Shown here one piece after another: positions 42,060-51,141 of a DNA stretch of 64,000 nt. Position 1 is the first letter of the stretch, and each line of letters starts with the position of its first letter. Made by a program: the position numbers and the translations under genes. The notes below the pieces were generated by a model, which was given only the letters and a program-made list of their open reading frames with translations, ran no database searches and was not told the DNA's origin. Source of the stretch: Parabacteroides sp. PF5-6 (GTDB lineage Bacteria; Bacteroidota; Bacteroidia; Bacteroidales; Tannerellaceae); NCBI RefSeq assembly GCF_029504695.1, contig NZ_JAQFIN010000003.1, positions 1 through 64,000 on the forward strand, given 5' to 3'.

Positions 42060-42785
42060 CTATACAATCTCGACACTAAAGTACTTGATCCACTCCGTAT
42101 ACGTGTCCTGTGCCGAAAGACAAGTATCGATTAGGAAACCTCGTATCGAAGCGAACTCATGCAGTCCTCTATAGTAGAATTGTTTATGTTCGTTGTCAAT
42201 GATAAACGGAATGATATCATTCCTCAGGCATTCGCGGAATAAGATCAATCGCCCCACTCGTCCGTTTCCATCCTGGAATGGATGTATCTTCTCAAAGCGA
42301 TAGTGATACTCTACAATGTTTTCGAATGTGATTTCCGGCAGGGAATGATACCACTCACTTAGCCCGTTCATCTCGCGATCCACTTCTTGTGGCAATGCGG
42401 TTTGAACGCCACCGACTTCATTGGCTCTTCTTTTCCAGTCGCCAACGGCAAACCAATCGATGGACGCATCTGCTGTTCCGCTCTTCAGAATACGATGAAT
42501 CTCTTTAATAACCGGCAAAGTAAGCGGCGCGTTTGCCGTATCCAATATATAATCAAAAGCCACAAAGTGATTCGAGGTCTCAATAATATCATCTACCGGA
42601 ACAGCTTCCTGATCCTTGAATCCAATCGTGCGGGTTTCGAAGATATAACGTGTCTGTTCTTCAGTCAACCGGCTTCCTTCTATCCGGTTGGAATTATAAG
42701 CCAGGTTTACCTGCGTCTTATGATACAAGCCTCCTTTTCGTTTGGCTTGTTTTTCCTCTTGAAGATATACAAGTAACTTATTCAT
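42060..42785 (-). CDS. Fic-domain protein
   Basis: Fic proteins usually transfer AMP to protein hydroxyls. The 241-residue protein has the core motif HPFQDGNGRVGRLILFRECL (near residue 164-183) with all catalytic residues. The inhibitory helix motif (S/T)xxxE(G/N) is at the N-terminus as SNRIEG, marking a class II, self-inhibited form. Target unknown. It sits between dcp and the dCMP deaminase gene, whose functions do not explain it. Confidence 0.92.
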   Translation of the reverse strand: MNKLLVYLQEEKQAKRKGGLYHKTQVNLAYNSNRIEGSRLTEEQTRYIFETRTIGFKDQEAVPVDDIIETSNHFVAFDYILDTANAPLTLPVIKEIHRILKSGTADASIDWFAVGDWKRRANEVGGVQTALPQEVDREMNGLSEWYHSLPEITFENIVEYHYRFEKIHPFQDGNGRVGRLILFRECLRNDIIPFIIDNEHKQFYYRGLHEFASIRGFLIDTCLSAQDTYTEWIKYFSVEIV

Positions 42786-42835
42786 TCATTCATCTATTCA
42801 TTCATCTATTCGCTCAACAGACAAAGATAAGTAAT

Positions 42836-44935
42836 TTATTTTATTCCGTTCTTTTCCAACAACGCTTTGATTGTAGGGTCTTGTCCACGGAAACGGCGGT
42901 AGAGCGCCGCCGGATCTTCCGTTCCGCCTTTGGAAAGGATATGATTGCGGAACGACTGTGCCACGTCGCGGTTGAAGATGCCTTTTTCTTTGAAGACCGA
43001 GAAGGCATCGGCATCCAATACCTCCGCCCATTTATAACCATAGTATCCGGCGGCGTATCCTCCGGAGAAGATATGTCCGAAGCTGCTGCTCATCAATGTG
43101 CCGGCCACTTCGGGCAGGATGGCGGCAGGTGCCCAGGCTTTTTTCTCGAAAGCGATCACATCGCCTTCGAACGCTTCGGTCTGTGTGTGCCATGCCATAT
43201 CGAGGAATCCGAAACTCAACTGGCGCAGGCAGGCATAACCGACGTTGAAGTTAGACGCATCGACCAGTTTGCCGATCAGCTCCCGGGGTATTTTCTCGCC
43301 CGTCTGATAATGAACGGCGATCTGATCGAGATAGGCTTCTTCGGTCAGCCAGTTCTCCATAATCTGGGACGGAAGCTCGACAAAGTCGCGGTACACGTTC
43401 GTACCCGAGAGGCTGGCGTAGGTTCCCCGGGCCAACATGCCGTGCAGGGCGTGGCCGAACTCATGCAGGAACGTCTCTACCTCGTCGAAGGTCAATAACG
43501 AAGGCTTAGTCGCCGTCGGACGGGTAAAGTTCATGACGATAATGACTTGCGGACGACTGTCTTGCCCGCTTGCGTCGCGGAACTGCGGTTTGACGTCGTT
43601 CATCCAGGCGCCCGACTGCTTGCCGTCGCGCGGATGGAAGTCGGTATAGAGTACGGAGAGGAAACTTCCGTCTTTGTCGTACACCTCGTAGGCCTGCACT
43701 TCCGAGTGATACACGGGTATTTCCCGATTCTCGCGGAAGGTGATCCCGTACAATTGGGTAGCCAGTCCGAAGATTCCTTTCTTGACGTTATTCAGTTCGA
43801 AGTAGGGGCGGGTCATCTCGTCGTTCACTTCGAAGCGTATGTCTTTCAGCTTCTCGGAATAATAACTCCAGTCCCAGGGCATGACCGTTATATCCTTTTT
43901 CTCCAGGCCGATGGCGAATCCTTTGACCGTATTATACTCATTGAGGGCTGCCGGACGGTAAGCTTCCAACAGTTCGTTGAGCAGGCTGTAGACCGCTTCG
44001 GGCCGCCCCGCCATCGTGTGTTCCAGTTTGTATTCGGCAAAGGTCTGATTGCCCATCAGATGCGCAATCTCCGTGCGGATATTCACGATTTTGCGGATAA
44101 TCTCCTTATTGTCGTATTCATCGCCTTTATTGGCCACGCTCATATACTCGCGATACATCTTTTCGCGCAGGTGGCGCTGATCGGAGTAGCGCAGGAAAGG
44201 CTGATAGCTGGGCGCCGAGAGGTTGAAAAGCCAGCCTTGCCGCCCTTTCTCCTGGGCCAGTGCCGCCGCTGCTTCGCGGATACTTTCGGGCAGGCCCGAT
44301 AAGTCTTTTTCGTCGGTCAAGAGCATCTCAAAGCGGTTCTTGTCTTTCAAAGCGTTCTGGTCGAACTGAAGACCCAGGAGGCTTAATTCCGTACTCAACC
44401 GACGGTATTTCTCTTTCGCTTCGCCACTTAAAGTAGCACCGTGTTCTTTGAAGGATATGTATTTATCTTCCAATAATTTAGCCTCCTCGATCGAAAGCCC
44501 CAAGCTGGCCCTTTGTTCATAGATCGTCCGGATGCGTTCGAACAGCTGGGCATGGAGGTAAATATGGTTTGAACTCTCCGACAGTTTCGGAGAAATACGC
44601 TGGGAGATCTCCATCATCTCGTCGTTTGCCTCGGCATGCAAGAGGTTGAAGAATGCCGAACTGACTTTCTCCAGCAACTCTCCACTGCGTTCGAGGGCGA
44701 CAACCGTATTGCCGAATGTCGGCGGTTCGGGATTCGCGGCAATCGATTCCACTTCGGCCGCCAGTTGGCGGATGCCTTCTTCAAAAGCCGGTTCGTAGTC
44801 CGCGGTTTGGATCCGGTCGAACGGCGGCGTCTGAAAAGGTGTCGTATACTTCCCTAAAAAGGGGTTGTTTTGTGCCTGACTCATATTCATCATACTTAAT
44901 AGTGCTGCAGTGATATAAATTAATCGGTTTCTCAT
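42836..44935 (-). CDS. dcp: M3-family peptidyl-dipeptidase (Dcp-like)
   Basis: A zinc metallopeptidase of 699 residues that removes C-terminal dipeptides. An N-terminal signal (LIYITAALLSMMNMSQAQ) points to the periplasm. The zinc site HEFGHALHGML (near residue 490) has a downstream Glu ligand in the usual M3 position, and VIVMNFTRPTATKPSLLTFDEVETFLHEFG precedes it. The whole chain fits E. coli Dcp. It heads the dcp-fic-dCMP deaminase-S41-cyclo-ligase run. Confidence 0.93.
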   Translation of the reverse strand: MRNRLIYITAALLSMMNMSQAQNNPFLGKYTTPFQTPPFDRIQTADYEPAFEEGIRQLAAEVESIAANPEPPTFGNTVVALERSGELLEKVSSAFFNLLHAEANDEMMEISQRISPKLSESSNHIYLHAQLFERIRTIYEQRASLGLSIEEAKLLEDKYISFKEHGATLSGEAKEKYRRLSTELSLLGLQFDQNALKDKNRFEMLLTDEKDLSGLPESIREAAAALAQEKGRQGWLFNLSAPSYQPFLRYSDQRHLREKMYREYMSVANKGDEYDNKEIIRKIVNIRTEIAHLMGNQTFAEYKLEHTMAGRPEAVYSLLNELLEAYRPAALNEYNTVKGFAIGLEKKDITVMPWDWSYYSEKLKDIRFEVNDEMTRPYFELNNVKKGIFGLATQLYGITFRENREIPVYHSEVQAYEVYDKDGSFLSVLYTDFHPRDGKQSGAWMNDVKPQFRDASGQDSRPQVIIVMNFTRPTATKPSLLTFDEVETFLHEFGHALHGMLARGTYASLSGTNVYRDFVELPSQIMENWLTEEAYLDQIAVHYQTGEKIPRELIGKLVDASNFNVGYACLRQLSFGFLDMAWHTQTEAFEGDVIAFEKKAWAPAAILPEVAGTLMSSSFGHIFSGGYAAGYYGYKWAEVLDADAFSVFKEKGIFNRDVAQSFRNHILSKGGTEDPAALYRRFRGQDPTIKALLEKNGIK

Positions 44936-45028
44936 GGGAATAAATTAAGTAAAAACGCTACAAAAGTAGGTATTTTTTTCGCGCTATCCCGGTCTTTTTT
45001 GCGAAAGATAGGCCGCCTTTTTTGGTAA

Positions 45029-45126
45029 GAGGTACCTCAAAAATTATTTAGAGGTACGTCAAAAGTAATTTAGAGGTACGTCAAAATCGATTTAGAGGTA
45101 CGTCAAAATAATTTTAGAGGTACCTC
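45029..45126. repeat. 22-bp array C upstream of murB and dcp
   Basis: Five GAGGTACCTC/GAGGTACGTC cores start at 45029, 45051, 45073, 45095 and 45117, exactly 22 bp apart; the first and last are perfect palindromes. The left flank (CGCGCTATCCCGG, TTTTTTGCGAAAGATAGGC, 44980-45020) and the right flank (TTACTGATTTTCCTGCCCGG, 45127 on) match those of array B. It lies between the divergent dcp and murB genes. Confidence 0.88.
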
Positions 45127-45207
45127 TTACTGATTTTCCTGCCCGGTCTTTCCGGATTTGCTCCGTACTTTTCCGATTTTTCTTCCCGATGTCGATGAAA
45201 AAACACG

Positions 45208-45215
45208 TACTTTTG
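45208..45215 (+). promoter_or_regulatory. -7 box of murB
   Basis: TACTTTTG fits TANNTTTG, 28 bp before the murB start, ~82 bp after array C. No clear -33. Confidence 0.5.
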
Positions 45216-45242
45216 TTTACTCGAAGTTAAAGACAGAAAAGA

Positions 45243-46256
45243 ATGCGAATAGAAGAGAATTTTTCCCTGGAGAAGTGGAACACGTTCCGCCTTCCGGTCA
45301 GTACGCGTTGGTTTATGGAGTACGCCGATGAAGAGGAGTTGCAGAAGATCCTGCGCGATGAGTATTTTCAGGAGAACCGGTCGATACATATCGGGAGCGG
45401 GAGTAACCTGTTGTTTCTGAACGATTTCAACGGGATCGTATTGCATTCCGCGATCCGGGGCATGGAGGTGGTTGAAGAGACCGAAACGGATGTGATCTTA
45501 CGCGTGGGTGCCGCCGAAGTATGGGACGATGTGGTGGCTTATGCCGTATCGGCCGGATGGGGAGGGATCGAGAACCTTTCGCATATCCCGGGTGAGGCAG
45601 GTGCTGCCGCCATTCAGAATATCGGGGCATACGGCCGGGAAATCCAAGAGGTGATCGTCGCGGTGGAAGCCTGGAACCAGCTCACAGCGGAGAAGCGTGT
45701 TTTCACGCCGGAGGAATGTCGGTATGCCTACCGTCACAGTTTTTTCAAAGATGAACATAACGATCCGTATATCATCACCTACATTGTCATCCGATTGACG
45801 AAAGCGCCCCAAACGTTCTGCCTCAATTACGGGCTGTTGCAAAAGGAACTCGAAGGCAAAGCCCTTTCGCCGCAGCGCATTCGGGAGGCGGTGATCGGCA
45901 TCCGGGCATCGAAACTGCCCGATCCGGAAGTCGTAGGTAATGCCGGCAGTTATTTTATGAATCCGGTGGTTTCCGCCATTGATTTTGAAAAGATAAAAGC
46001 GTCTTACCCCGAACTGCCTTCGTATCCGGCCGCGGATGGGCGGGTGAAGCTCTCCGCCGGTTGGCTGATCGAGCAATGCGGATTCAAAGGCAAGCGCTAT
46101 GGATCGGTGGGTGTCTATGAGAAACAAGCCTTGGTATTGGTCAACTTCGGAGAGGCCTCCGGCAATGATATCGCCGTATTGGCCGAGAGTATCCGCAACG
46201 CCGTCAGAAACAAATTCGGTGTTGAACTGATGCCTGAAGTAAAATATGTAGGATAA
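45243..46256 (+). CDS. murB: UDP-N-acetylenolpyruvoylglucosamine reductase
   Basis: MurB is the FAD enzyme making UDP-MurNAc for peptidoglycan. The 337-residue form is type I: WNTFRLPV, IGSGSNLLFLNDFNGIVLHS (FAD), SHIPGEAGAAAIQNIGAYGREI, YRHSFFKDE with the type I Tyr insertion, and VVGNAGSYFMNPVV with the catalytic Ser. Its stop TAA shares its last A with the next ATG (TAATG). Confidence 0.95.
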   Translation: MRIEENFSLEKWNTFRLPVSTRWFMEYADEEELQKILRDEYFQENRSIHIGSGSNLLFLNDFNGIVLHSAIRGMEVVEETETDVILRVGAAEVWDDVVAYAVSAGWGGIENLSHIPGEAGAAAIQNIGAYGREIQEVIVAVEAWNQLTAEKRVFTPEECRYAYRHSFFKDEHNDPYIITYIVIRLTKAPQTFCLNYGLLQKELEGKALSPQRIREAVIGIRASKLPDPEVVGNAGSYFMNPVVSAIDFEKIKASYPELPSYPAADGRVKLSAGWLIEQCGFKGKRYGSVGVYEKQALVLVNFGEASGNDIAVLAESIRNAVRNKFGVELMPEVKYVG

Positions 46257-47017
46257 TGAAGATCACGTTCTTAGGCACGGGCACTTCGACGGGTGTACCC
46301 GAGATAGGATGTCATTGTGAAGTATGCCGCAGTCGGGATCCGCGCGACCGGCGGTTGCGCACGTCCGTACTGGTGGAGACCGATGGAAAGCGGATCTTGC
46401 TGGATTGCGGCCCTGACTTTCGCTGGCAGATGCTCAAGCAGGGGATCGAACAGTTGGATGCGGTCTTGCTTTCGCACGAACATTACGATCATGTGAGTGG
46501 GTTGGACGACCTGCGCCCCTTTCTGTATCACCATGCGTTGAAGATCTATGCGGAAGAAGATGTGGTAGAGGCTATCCGTACCCGCCTGCCTTATGCTTTC
46601 CGCGAGCATCTTTATCCGGGCGTGCCGCAACTGAATCTTCAAGCTGTCGGGTTGGAAGCATTCGACGCGGCAGGGATCCGGGTGCAACCCATCCGTGTGA
46701 TGCACGGGCAACTGCCTATCCTGGGCTTCCGCATCGGCGCGATGGCTTACCTGACCGACCTGAAAACCCTTCCCGAGTCGTCGTATGCCCACCTGAAAGA
46801 CCTGGATATACTGGTGCTCGATGCCTTACGCCACGACTCGCGCCACTTCTCCCACGAAGGTGTAAGCGAAGCGTTGCAGCAGATCGAACGGATCCGGCCG
46901 AAACGTACCTACCTGATTCACATGAGCCACAAGATCGGTCTTCACCGGATCGTTGCAGAGGCATTGCCCGCGAATGTCTTTCTGGCTTACGACGGATTAG
47001 AGGTACAACCCGTATAA
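46256..47017 (+). CDS. MBL-fold metal-dependent hydrolase (PhnP/lactamase-like)
   Basis: The 253-residue protein has the metallo-beta-lactamase metal site LLSHEHYDHVSGLDDL, plus an N-terminal Cys/His cluster (CHCEVCRSRDPRD) like PhnP phosphodiesterases, and a late HMSHKIGLH. PhnP-like enzymes hydrolyse cyclic phosphodiesters; the actual substrate is unknown. It overlaps murB by 1 bp and the convergent next gene by 31 bp. Confidence 0.88.
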   Translation: MKITFLGTGTSTGVPEIGCHCEVCRSRDPRDRRLRTSVLVETDGKRILLDCGPDFRWQMLKQGIEQLDAVLLSHEHYDHVSGLDDLRPFLYHHALKIYAEEDVVEAIRTRLPYAFREHLYPGVPQLNLQAVGLEAFDAAGIRVQPIRVMHGQLPILGFRIGAMAYLTDLKTLPESSYAHLKDLDILVLDALRHDSRHFSHEGVSEALQQIERIRPKRTYLIHMSHKIGLHRIVAEALPANVFLAYDGLEVQPV

Positions 47018-47886
47018 TTCAAGAGATTATCTTCCTGAAACCATTGCGATTCCATCTCGAGATCGGGCAATAACCGCTCGATCTGGCGCGACAACGTATC
47101 GGCCGCCAGCGAGAGATGCAATGAATCGAGCGCTTGCGGCATTTCCAAACGGGCATAACAGCATATTTTCCCTTCGCTGCTGAAGATATCTGTCGCGAAC
47201 CATTCCTTCCCGGCATGCCAGGTGACGGAATCATTCAGCGCAAAGTGCAGATCGAACGTCGATACCGGGAAGAACAGGTTCATCGGTGCCTGTTTGTCGG
47301 AACTATAGCGCTCCATCTGCAAAGAAAGAGTTGAATCGCGGAGTATATCCTGCTGCCGCACAGCTACTTCTTCCAATAGTTTGAGGTTGTATCCGGCCAC
47401 CAGGACCCCTTCATGGTGGTAATAGCCGAAGAAGCGATTGGCCGTGTCGGGATAGAAGGCGTAAGTTATATCGTCTTTCTTCTCCACTGTCGGATGATAG
47501 GCGGGGAAATGCCTTTTGAATACCTCTTTCTCAAACCTTTTCACATCCTTGTCTTCCGCTTTGGTATAAAATAAAATCCCTTGCGGATGAACCGACAGGA
47601 GCGGGGTGGAAGAGGAGGGACTCTGTTCGATCAAGGAGAGGAAAACACCGGGAACAACCGAATGAAACAGGCTCTTCACGTCCTTATGCGTCAGAATAAG
47701 CGAGGCAACCACCTGCGGACGGTTCAAGCGGATAATCATCTCGGGTTGGGAAGCGATCAGGGTATGCAGGTTGATCAGTTCAGTACGCTTTCCGGCCTGA
47801 ATGCGCTGATAGAAATAGAGAATACCGGCGATCAACGCCAGAATCAGGAACAAAGCGGTGAATATTTCCCTGACGTACCGTTTCAT
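46987..47886 (-). CDS. Membrane-anchored protein of unknown function (DUF3352-like)
   Basis: The 299-residue protein has one N-terminal helix (IFTALFLILALIAGILYFYQ) and an extracytoplasmic part with no clear motif (LLSVHPQGILFYTKAEDKD, YGYYHHEGVLVAGYNLKLLEEV). It resembles DUF3352-type proteins of Bacteroidetes. Its start overlaps the stop of nth by 4 bp, so it is coupled to nth. The last 31 bp overlap the opposite MBL gene. Confidence 0.65.
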   Translation of the reverse strand: MKRYVREIFTALFLILALIAGILYFYQRIQAGKRTELINLHTLIASQPEMIIRLNRPQVVASLILTHKDVKSLFHSVVPGVFLSLIEQSPSSSTPLLSVHPQGILFYTKAEDKDVKRFEKEVFKRHFPAYHPTVEKKDDITYAFYPDTANRFFGYYHHEGVLVAGYNLKLLEEVAVRQQDILRDSTLSLQMERYSSDKQAPMNLFFPVSTFDLHFALNDSVTWHAGKEWFATDIFSSEGKICCYARLEMPQALDSLHLSLAADTLSRQIERLLPDLEMESQWFQEDNLLNYTGCTSNPS

Positions 47887-48521
47887 GGCTGCTTGAGGAA
47901 ATATTTACACCAGGGCTTCAAGCCGCAACTCTCGCATTTCGGTTTCCTGGCCTGGCAGACGTAACGGCCGTGCAGGATCAACCAGTGATGCGCCCGGCTT
48001 ACTAATTCAACGGGGATATACTTTACCAGCTCTTTCTCCGTCATTAAGGGAGTTTTGCTGTTGGTGGTCAGTCCGATCCGGTTCGACACGCGGAAAACAT
48101 GGGTATCGACAGCCATAGCGGGCAGATCATAGACGACCGAAGCGATGACATTCGCCGTCTTTCGCCCTACACCCGGCAGCTTCTGCAATTCGTCGACGTC
48201 GGAAGGAACCACGCCGCCGAAGTCGTCGAGCAGCATACGCGCCATGCCGACCAGATGTTTCGCTTTGTTGTTGGGATAAGAAACCGTGCGGATGTATTCG
48301 TAGACCACCTCGGGCGAGGATGCCGCCAATACTTCCGGCGTGGGAAAGGCTTCGAACAGGGCGGGAGTGATCATATTCACCCGCTTGTCGGTGCATTGCG
48401 CCGATAAGATCACCGCAATTAATAAATGAAACGGATTGTCGTAGTGCAGTTCGGTTTCGGCTACCGGAATATTCTCCCGGAACCAGTTGATAACCCCTTT
48501 GTAACGCTCTTCTTTACGCAT
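47883..48521 (-). CDS. nth: Endonuclease III
   Basis: A DNA glycosylase/AP lyase for oxidised pyrimidines. The start MRKEERYKGVINWF at 48521 gives 212 residues, near the E. coli length; an upstream in-frame Met at 48545 is less fit. The helix-hairpin-helix is LPGVGRKTANVIAS with the catalytic Lys, the catalytic Asp is in AVDTHVFRVSNRIG, and the 4Fe-4S Cys follow C-x6-C-x2-C-x5-C (CQARKPKCESCGLKPWC). Confidence 0.95.
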   Translation of the reverse strand: MRKEERYKGVINWFRENIPVAETELHYDNPFHLLIAVILSAQCTDKRVNMITPALFEAFPTPEVLAASSPEVVYEYIRTVSYPNNKAKHLVGMARMLLDDFGGVVPSDVDELQKLPGVGRKTANVIASVVYDLPAMAVDTHVFRVSNRIGLTTNSKTPLMTEKELVKYIPVELVSRAHHWLILHGRYVCQARKPKCESCGLKPWCKYFLKQP

Positions 48522-48611
48522 AAGCCAGAATGGGGATTGTCCCACTTGTGTGTTTCCCCCGGGCTCTTTGAGTGGACCCCGGGGGGCTGGTAAGATTTCT
48601 CAGATCACAAT

Positions 48612-49631
48612 TTAATTGGCCGATTCGAATTGCCTCAGGAAACGGATATCGTTCTCCGAGAACATTCGTAGGTCTTTCACCTGGTATTTCAAATTCGTTA
48701 TACGTTCGATCCCCATGCCCAGGGCATAACCGGAATATACTTTGCTGTCGATGCCGCAGTTGTCGAGCACATTCGGGTCGACCATACCACAACCCAGAAT
48801 CTCCACCCAGCCGGTATGCTTGCAGAACGGACATCCTTTGCCTCCGCAGAGGTTACAGGAGATATCCATTTCGGCCGAAGGCTCGGTGAAAGGGAAGTAG
48901 GAGGGACGTAAACGGATCTTTGTCTCTTGTCCGAACATCTCTTTGGCAAAGAACAATAAGGCTTGCTTGAGGTCGGCAAAAGATACATCTTTATTGATAT
49001 ATAAGGCTTCCACCTGGTGGAAGAAACAATGCGCACGGTAAGAGATGGCTTCGTTGCGGTAGACACGTCCCGGGCAGATAATGCGGATCGGCGGTTGCTC
49101 TCTCTCCATCACCCGGGTCTGTACGGAAGAAGTATGTGTGCGAAGCAAGATATCCGGGTTATGCTGGATAAAGAATGTGTCCTGCATATCGCGTGCCGGA
49201 TGGTCTTCGGCAAAGTTCAGGGAGGTAAACACATGCCAGTCGTCTTCGATCTCCGGACCTTCGGCAATAGAAAAACCAAGGGTAGCAAAGATATCACAGA
49301 TTTCTTTCTTCACGATAGAGATCGGATGGCGGGTACCTAATTCAATCGGGTAAGCCGAACGCGTCAGGTCGATATCCTCGTCCGAGGTCTGGGTGTTTTC
49401 AAATCCTTCTTTCAGTGCGTTGATCTTTCCCTGGGTATAGTCTTTCAGTTCGTTCAAGAGACTTCCTACTTCCCGTTTCTGTTCGGCGGCCACATGACGG
49501 AAGTCATTCATCAACGCGGAGATCTCCCCCTTTTTGCTGAGGTATTTGATCCGTAAAGCTTCCAGTTCGTCGGCATTCGCCGCCTTGATATTCTCCACTT
49601 CCTGCCGAAGTGTTTTGATTTTATCGAGCAT
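48612..49631 (-). CDS. pheS: Phenylalanyl-tRNA synthetase alpha subunit
   Basis: PheS charges tRNA-Phe with PheT. The start MLDKIKTLRQEVENI at 49631 fits the N-terminal coiled coil. Class II motifs are ENTQ.. HPISIVKKEICDIFATLGF, motif 2 RTHTSSVQTRVM/RVYRNEAISYRAH, and motif 3 GMGIERI near the end. The FPFTEPSAEMDI segment is diagnostic. pheT is not next to it. It ends 90 bp before nth. Confidence 0.96.
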   Translation of the reverse strand: MLDKIKTLRQEVENIKAANADELEALRIKYLSKKGEISALMNDFRHVAAEQKREVGSLLNELKDYTQGKINALKEGFENTQTSDEDIDLTRSAYPIELGTRHPISIVKKEICDIFATLGFSIAEGPEIEDDWHVFTSLNFAEDHPARDMQDTFFIQHNPDILLRTHTSSVQTRVMEREQPPIRIICPGRVYRNEAISYRAHCFFHQVEALYINKDVSFADLKQALLFFAKEMFGQETKIRLRPSYFPFTEPSAEMDISCNLCGGKGCPFCKHTGWVEILGCGMVDPNVLDNCGIDSKVYSGYALGMGIERITNLKYQVKDLRMFSENDIRFLRQFESAN

Positions 49632-49659
49632 CTTTATTCCCAATTTCAAATTAGACACG

Positions 49660-49691
49660 CAAAAGTAGTCCTTTCTTTTGAATGGTGCAAG
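49660..49691 (-). promoter_or_regulatory. pheS promoter
   Basis: On the minus strand TTG, 20 bp, TACTTTTG (49667-49660). The start codon is 28 bp further on. Confidence 0.6.
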
Positions 49692-49807
49692 AAAAAAATA
49701 AGAACTCGCCTGCGGTCAAAGTGAATAAACAATCCATAATTCTTCTTGTTCTTTATGTAAAGGTATTGCAGAATGAATATATTTGTATTCTAAACGTTAA
49801 GGAGTAA

Positions 49808-51079
49808 ATGGAAATTATCATTATTCTCGGGCTAATCTTATTGAATGGTGTGTTTGCTATGTCGGAGATCGCTCTGGTCTCAGCCCGTAAGTCCCGTCTG
49901 GAGATCGATGCCAAAAAAGGAAATAAATCCGCAAGAACCGCGTTGAAGCTGGCCAATGAGCCGGATCGGTTTCTTTCGACGGTTCAGATCGGTATTACGT
50001 TGATCGGTATCCTGACCGGTCTTTACTCCGGTGAAGCCTTTGCCGGCGACCTGGCGGAAGTCATGGCGGGCATCCCTTTGTTGCAGCCGTATGCTTTGGG
50101 CATTGCCAAAACGACGATTGTCATTCTGGTGACTTACCTGACATTGATCTTCGGTGAACTGGTACCCAAACGTATCGGAATGGGGTTTGCCGAGTCCGTG
50201 TCGAAGGTAATCGCCAAACCCATGCATTATCTCTCGGTCATCGCTTCGCCTTTTGTCTGGATCCTTTCCCAAAGCACGGCTTTGGTGGTGAAGGTCTTGC
50301 GCTTGAAAGCTTCGGATGATAACAGAGTGACCGAAGAAGAGATCAAAGCCATTGTGCAGGAGGGCTTTGATGGGGGAGAGGTGCAGGAAGTGGAACAGGA
50401 TATTGTCGAACGTGTATTCAACCTGGGCGATCGCAACGTCGGTTCGATCATGACGCACCGCAGCGACCTGGTATGGCTCGATATCGCCGATACGCCTGCG
50501 CAAATCCGGGAGAAAGTGCAGGAAAACCTATACAATATATATCCCGTTGTCGACGGCAAGCTGGATGAATTGGAAGGCGTGGTCTACCTCAAAGACCTCT
50601 TCCTGTATCTCGACAAGCCGGACTTCAGCCTGAAGAACGTGATCCGTCCGGCAGAGTATCTTCCGGAGAATCAAAGCGTGTACAATGCACTGGCACAGTT
50701 CAAGGGCGCGCGCGACAAATACGGAATCGTTACCGATGAGTTTGGCGGTATCCAGGGCATTGTGACCATGAAAGATATTCTCGAAGGATTGGTCGGCGCT
50801 GTGCCGGAAGAAGGCGAAGAAGAGGAGATCGTTCAACGGGCGGATGGTTCCTGGTTGGTCGACGGTCAACTCTCTTTTTATGATTTCCTGGAGTATTTTG
50901 ATCTGGTAGACCTCTATGCCGAGCATGATTATAATACGTTGAGCGGATTGATACTCGAGATTCTCGAACATGTTCCCCGTACGGGAGAGAAATTGACCTG
51001 GATGATATTCGATCTGGAAATAGTGGATATGGACGGCGCGCGTATCGATAAGGTTTTAGTCACCAACAGAGAGCCGTAA
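49808..51079 (+). CDS. CNNM/CorC-family transporter-associated protein
   Basis: A 423-residue membrane protein: DUF21 (CNNM) domain with four helices (IIIILGLILLNGVFAMSEIALVSAR, STVQIGITLIGILTGLYSGEAF, TTIVILVTYLTLIFGELVPKR), then two CBS domains (~residues 210-330: NVGSIMTHRSDLVWLD, RDKYGIVTDEFGGIQGIVTMKD), and a C-terminal CorC/HlyC domain. Related proteins move or regulate Mg2+ and other cations. A -7 box TATATTTG lies at 49778. Often called hemolysin, although that is unproven. Confidence 0.9.
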   Translation: MEIIIILGLILLNGVFAMSEIALVSARKSRLEIDAKKGNKSARTALKLANEPDRFLSTVQIGITLIGILTGLYSGEAFAGDLAEVMAGIPLLQPYALGIAKTTIVILVTYLTLIFGELVPKRIGMGFAESVSKVIAKPMHYLSVIASPFVWILSQSTALVVKVLRLKASDDNRVTEEEIKAIVQEGFDGGEVQEVEQDIVERVFNLGDRNVGSIMTHRSDLVWLDIADTPAQIREKVQENLYNIYPVVDGKLDELEGVVYLKDLFLYLDKPDFSLKNVIRPAEYLPENQSVYNALAQFKGARDKYGIVTDEFGGIQGIVTMKDILEGLVGAVPEEGEEEEIVQRADGSWLVDGQLSFYDFLEYFDLVDLYAEHDYNTLSGLILEILEHVPRTGEKLTWMIFDLEIVDMDGARIDKVLVTNREP

Positions 51080-51141
51080 GTCGGCCAAATGCATGATCCG
51101 GAGAGCCGCTTTCTCTTTCCGCGGCATCCATCCGGCACGAT

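Noticed and set aside
48540-48600. GC-rich CCCCCGGG/CCCCGGGG palindromes between nth and pheS as a terminator
   Set aside because: The stem is irregular and lacks a T run on the minus strand; nothing firm can be said.
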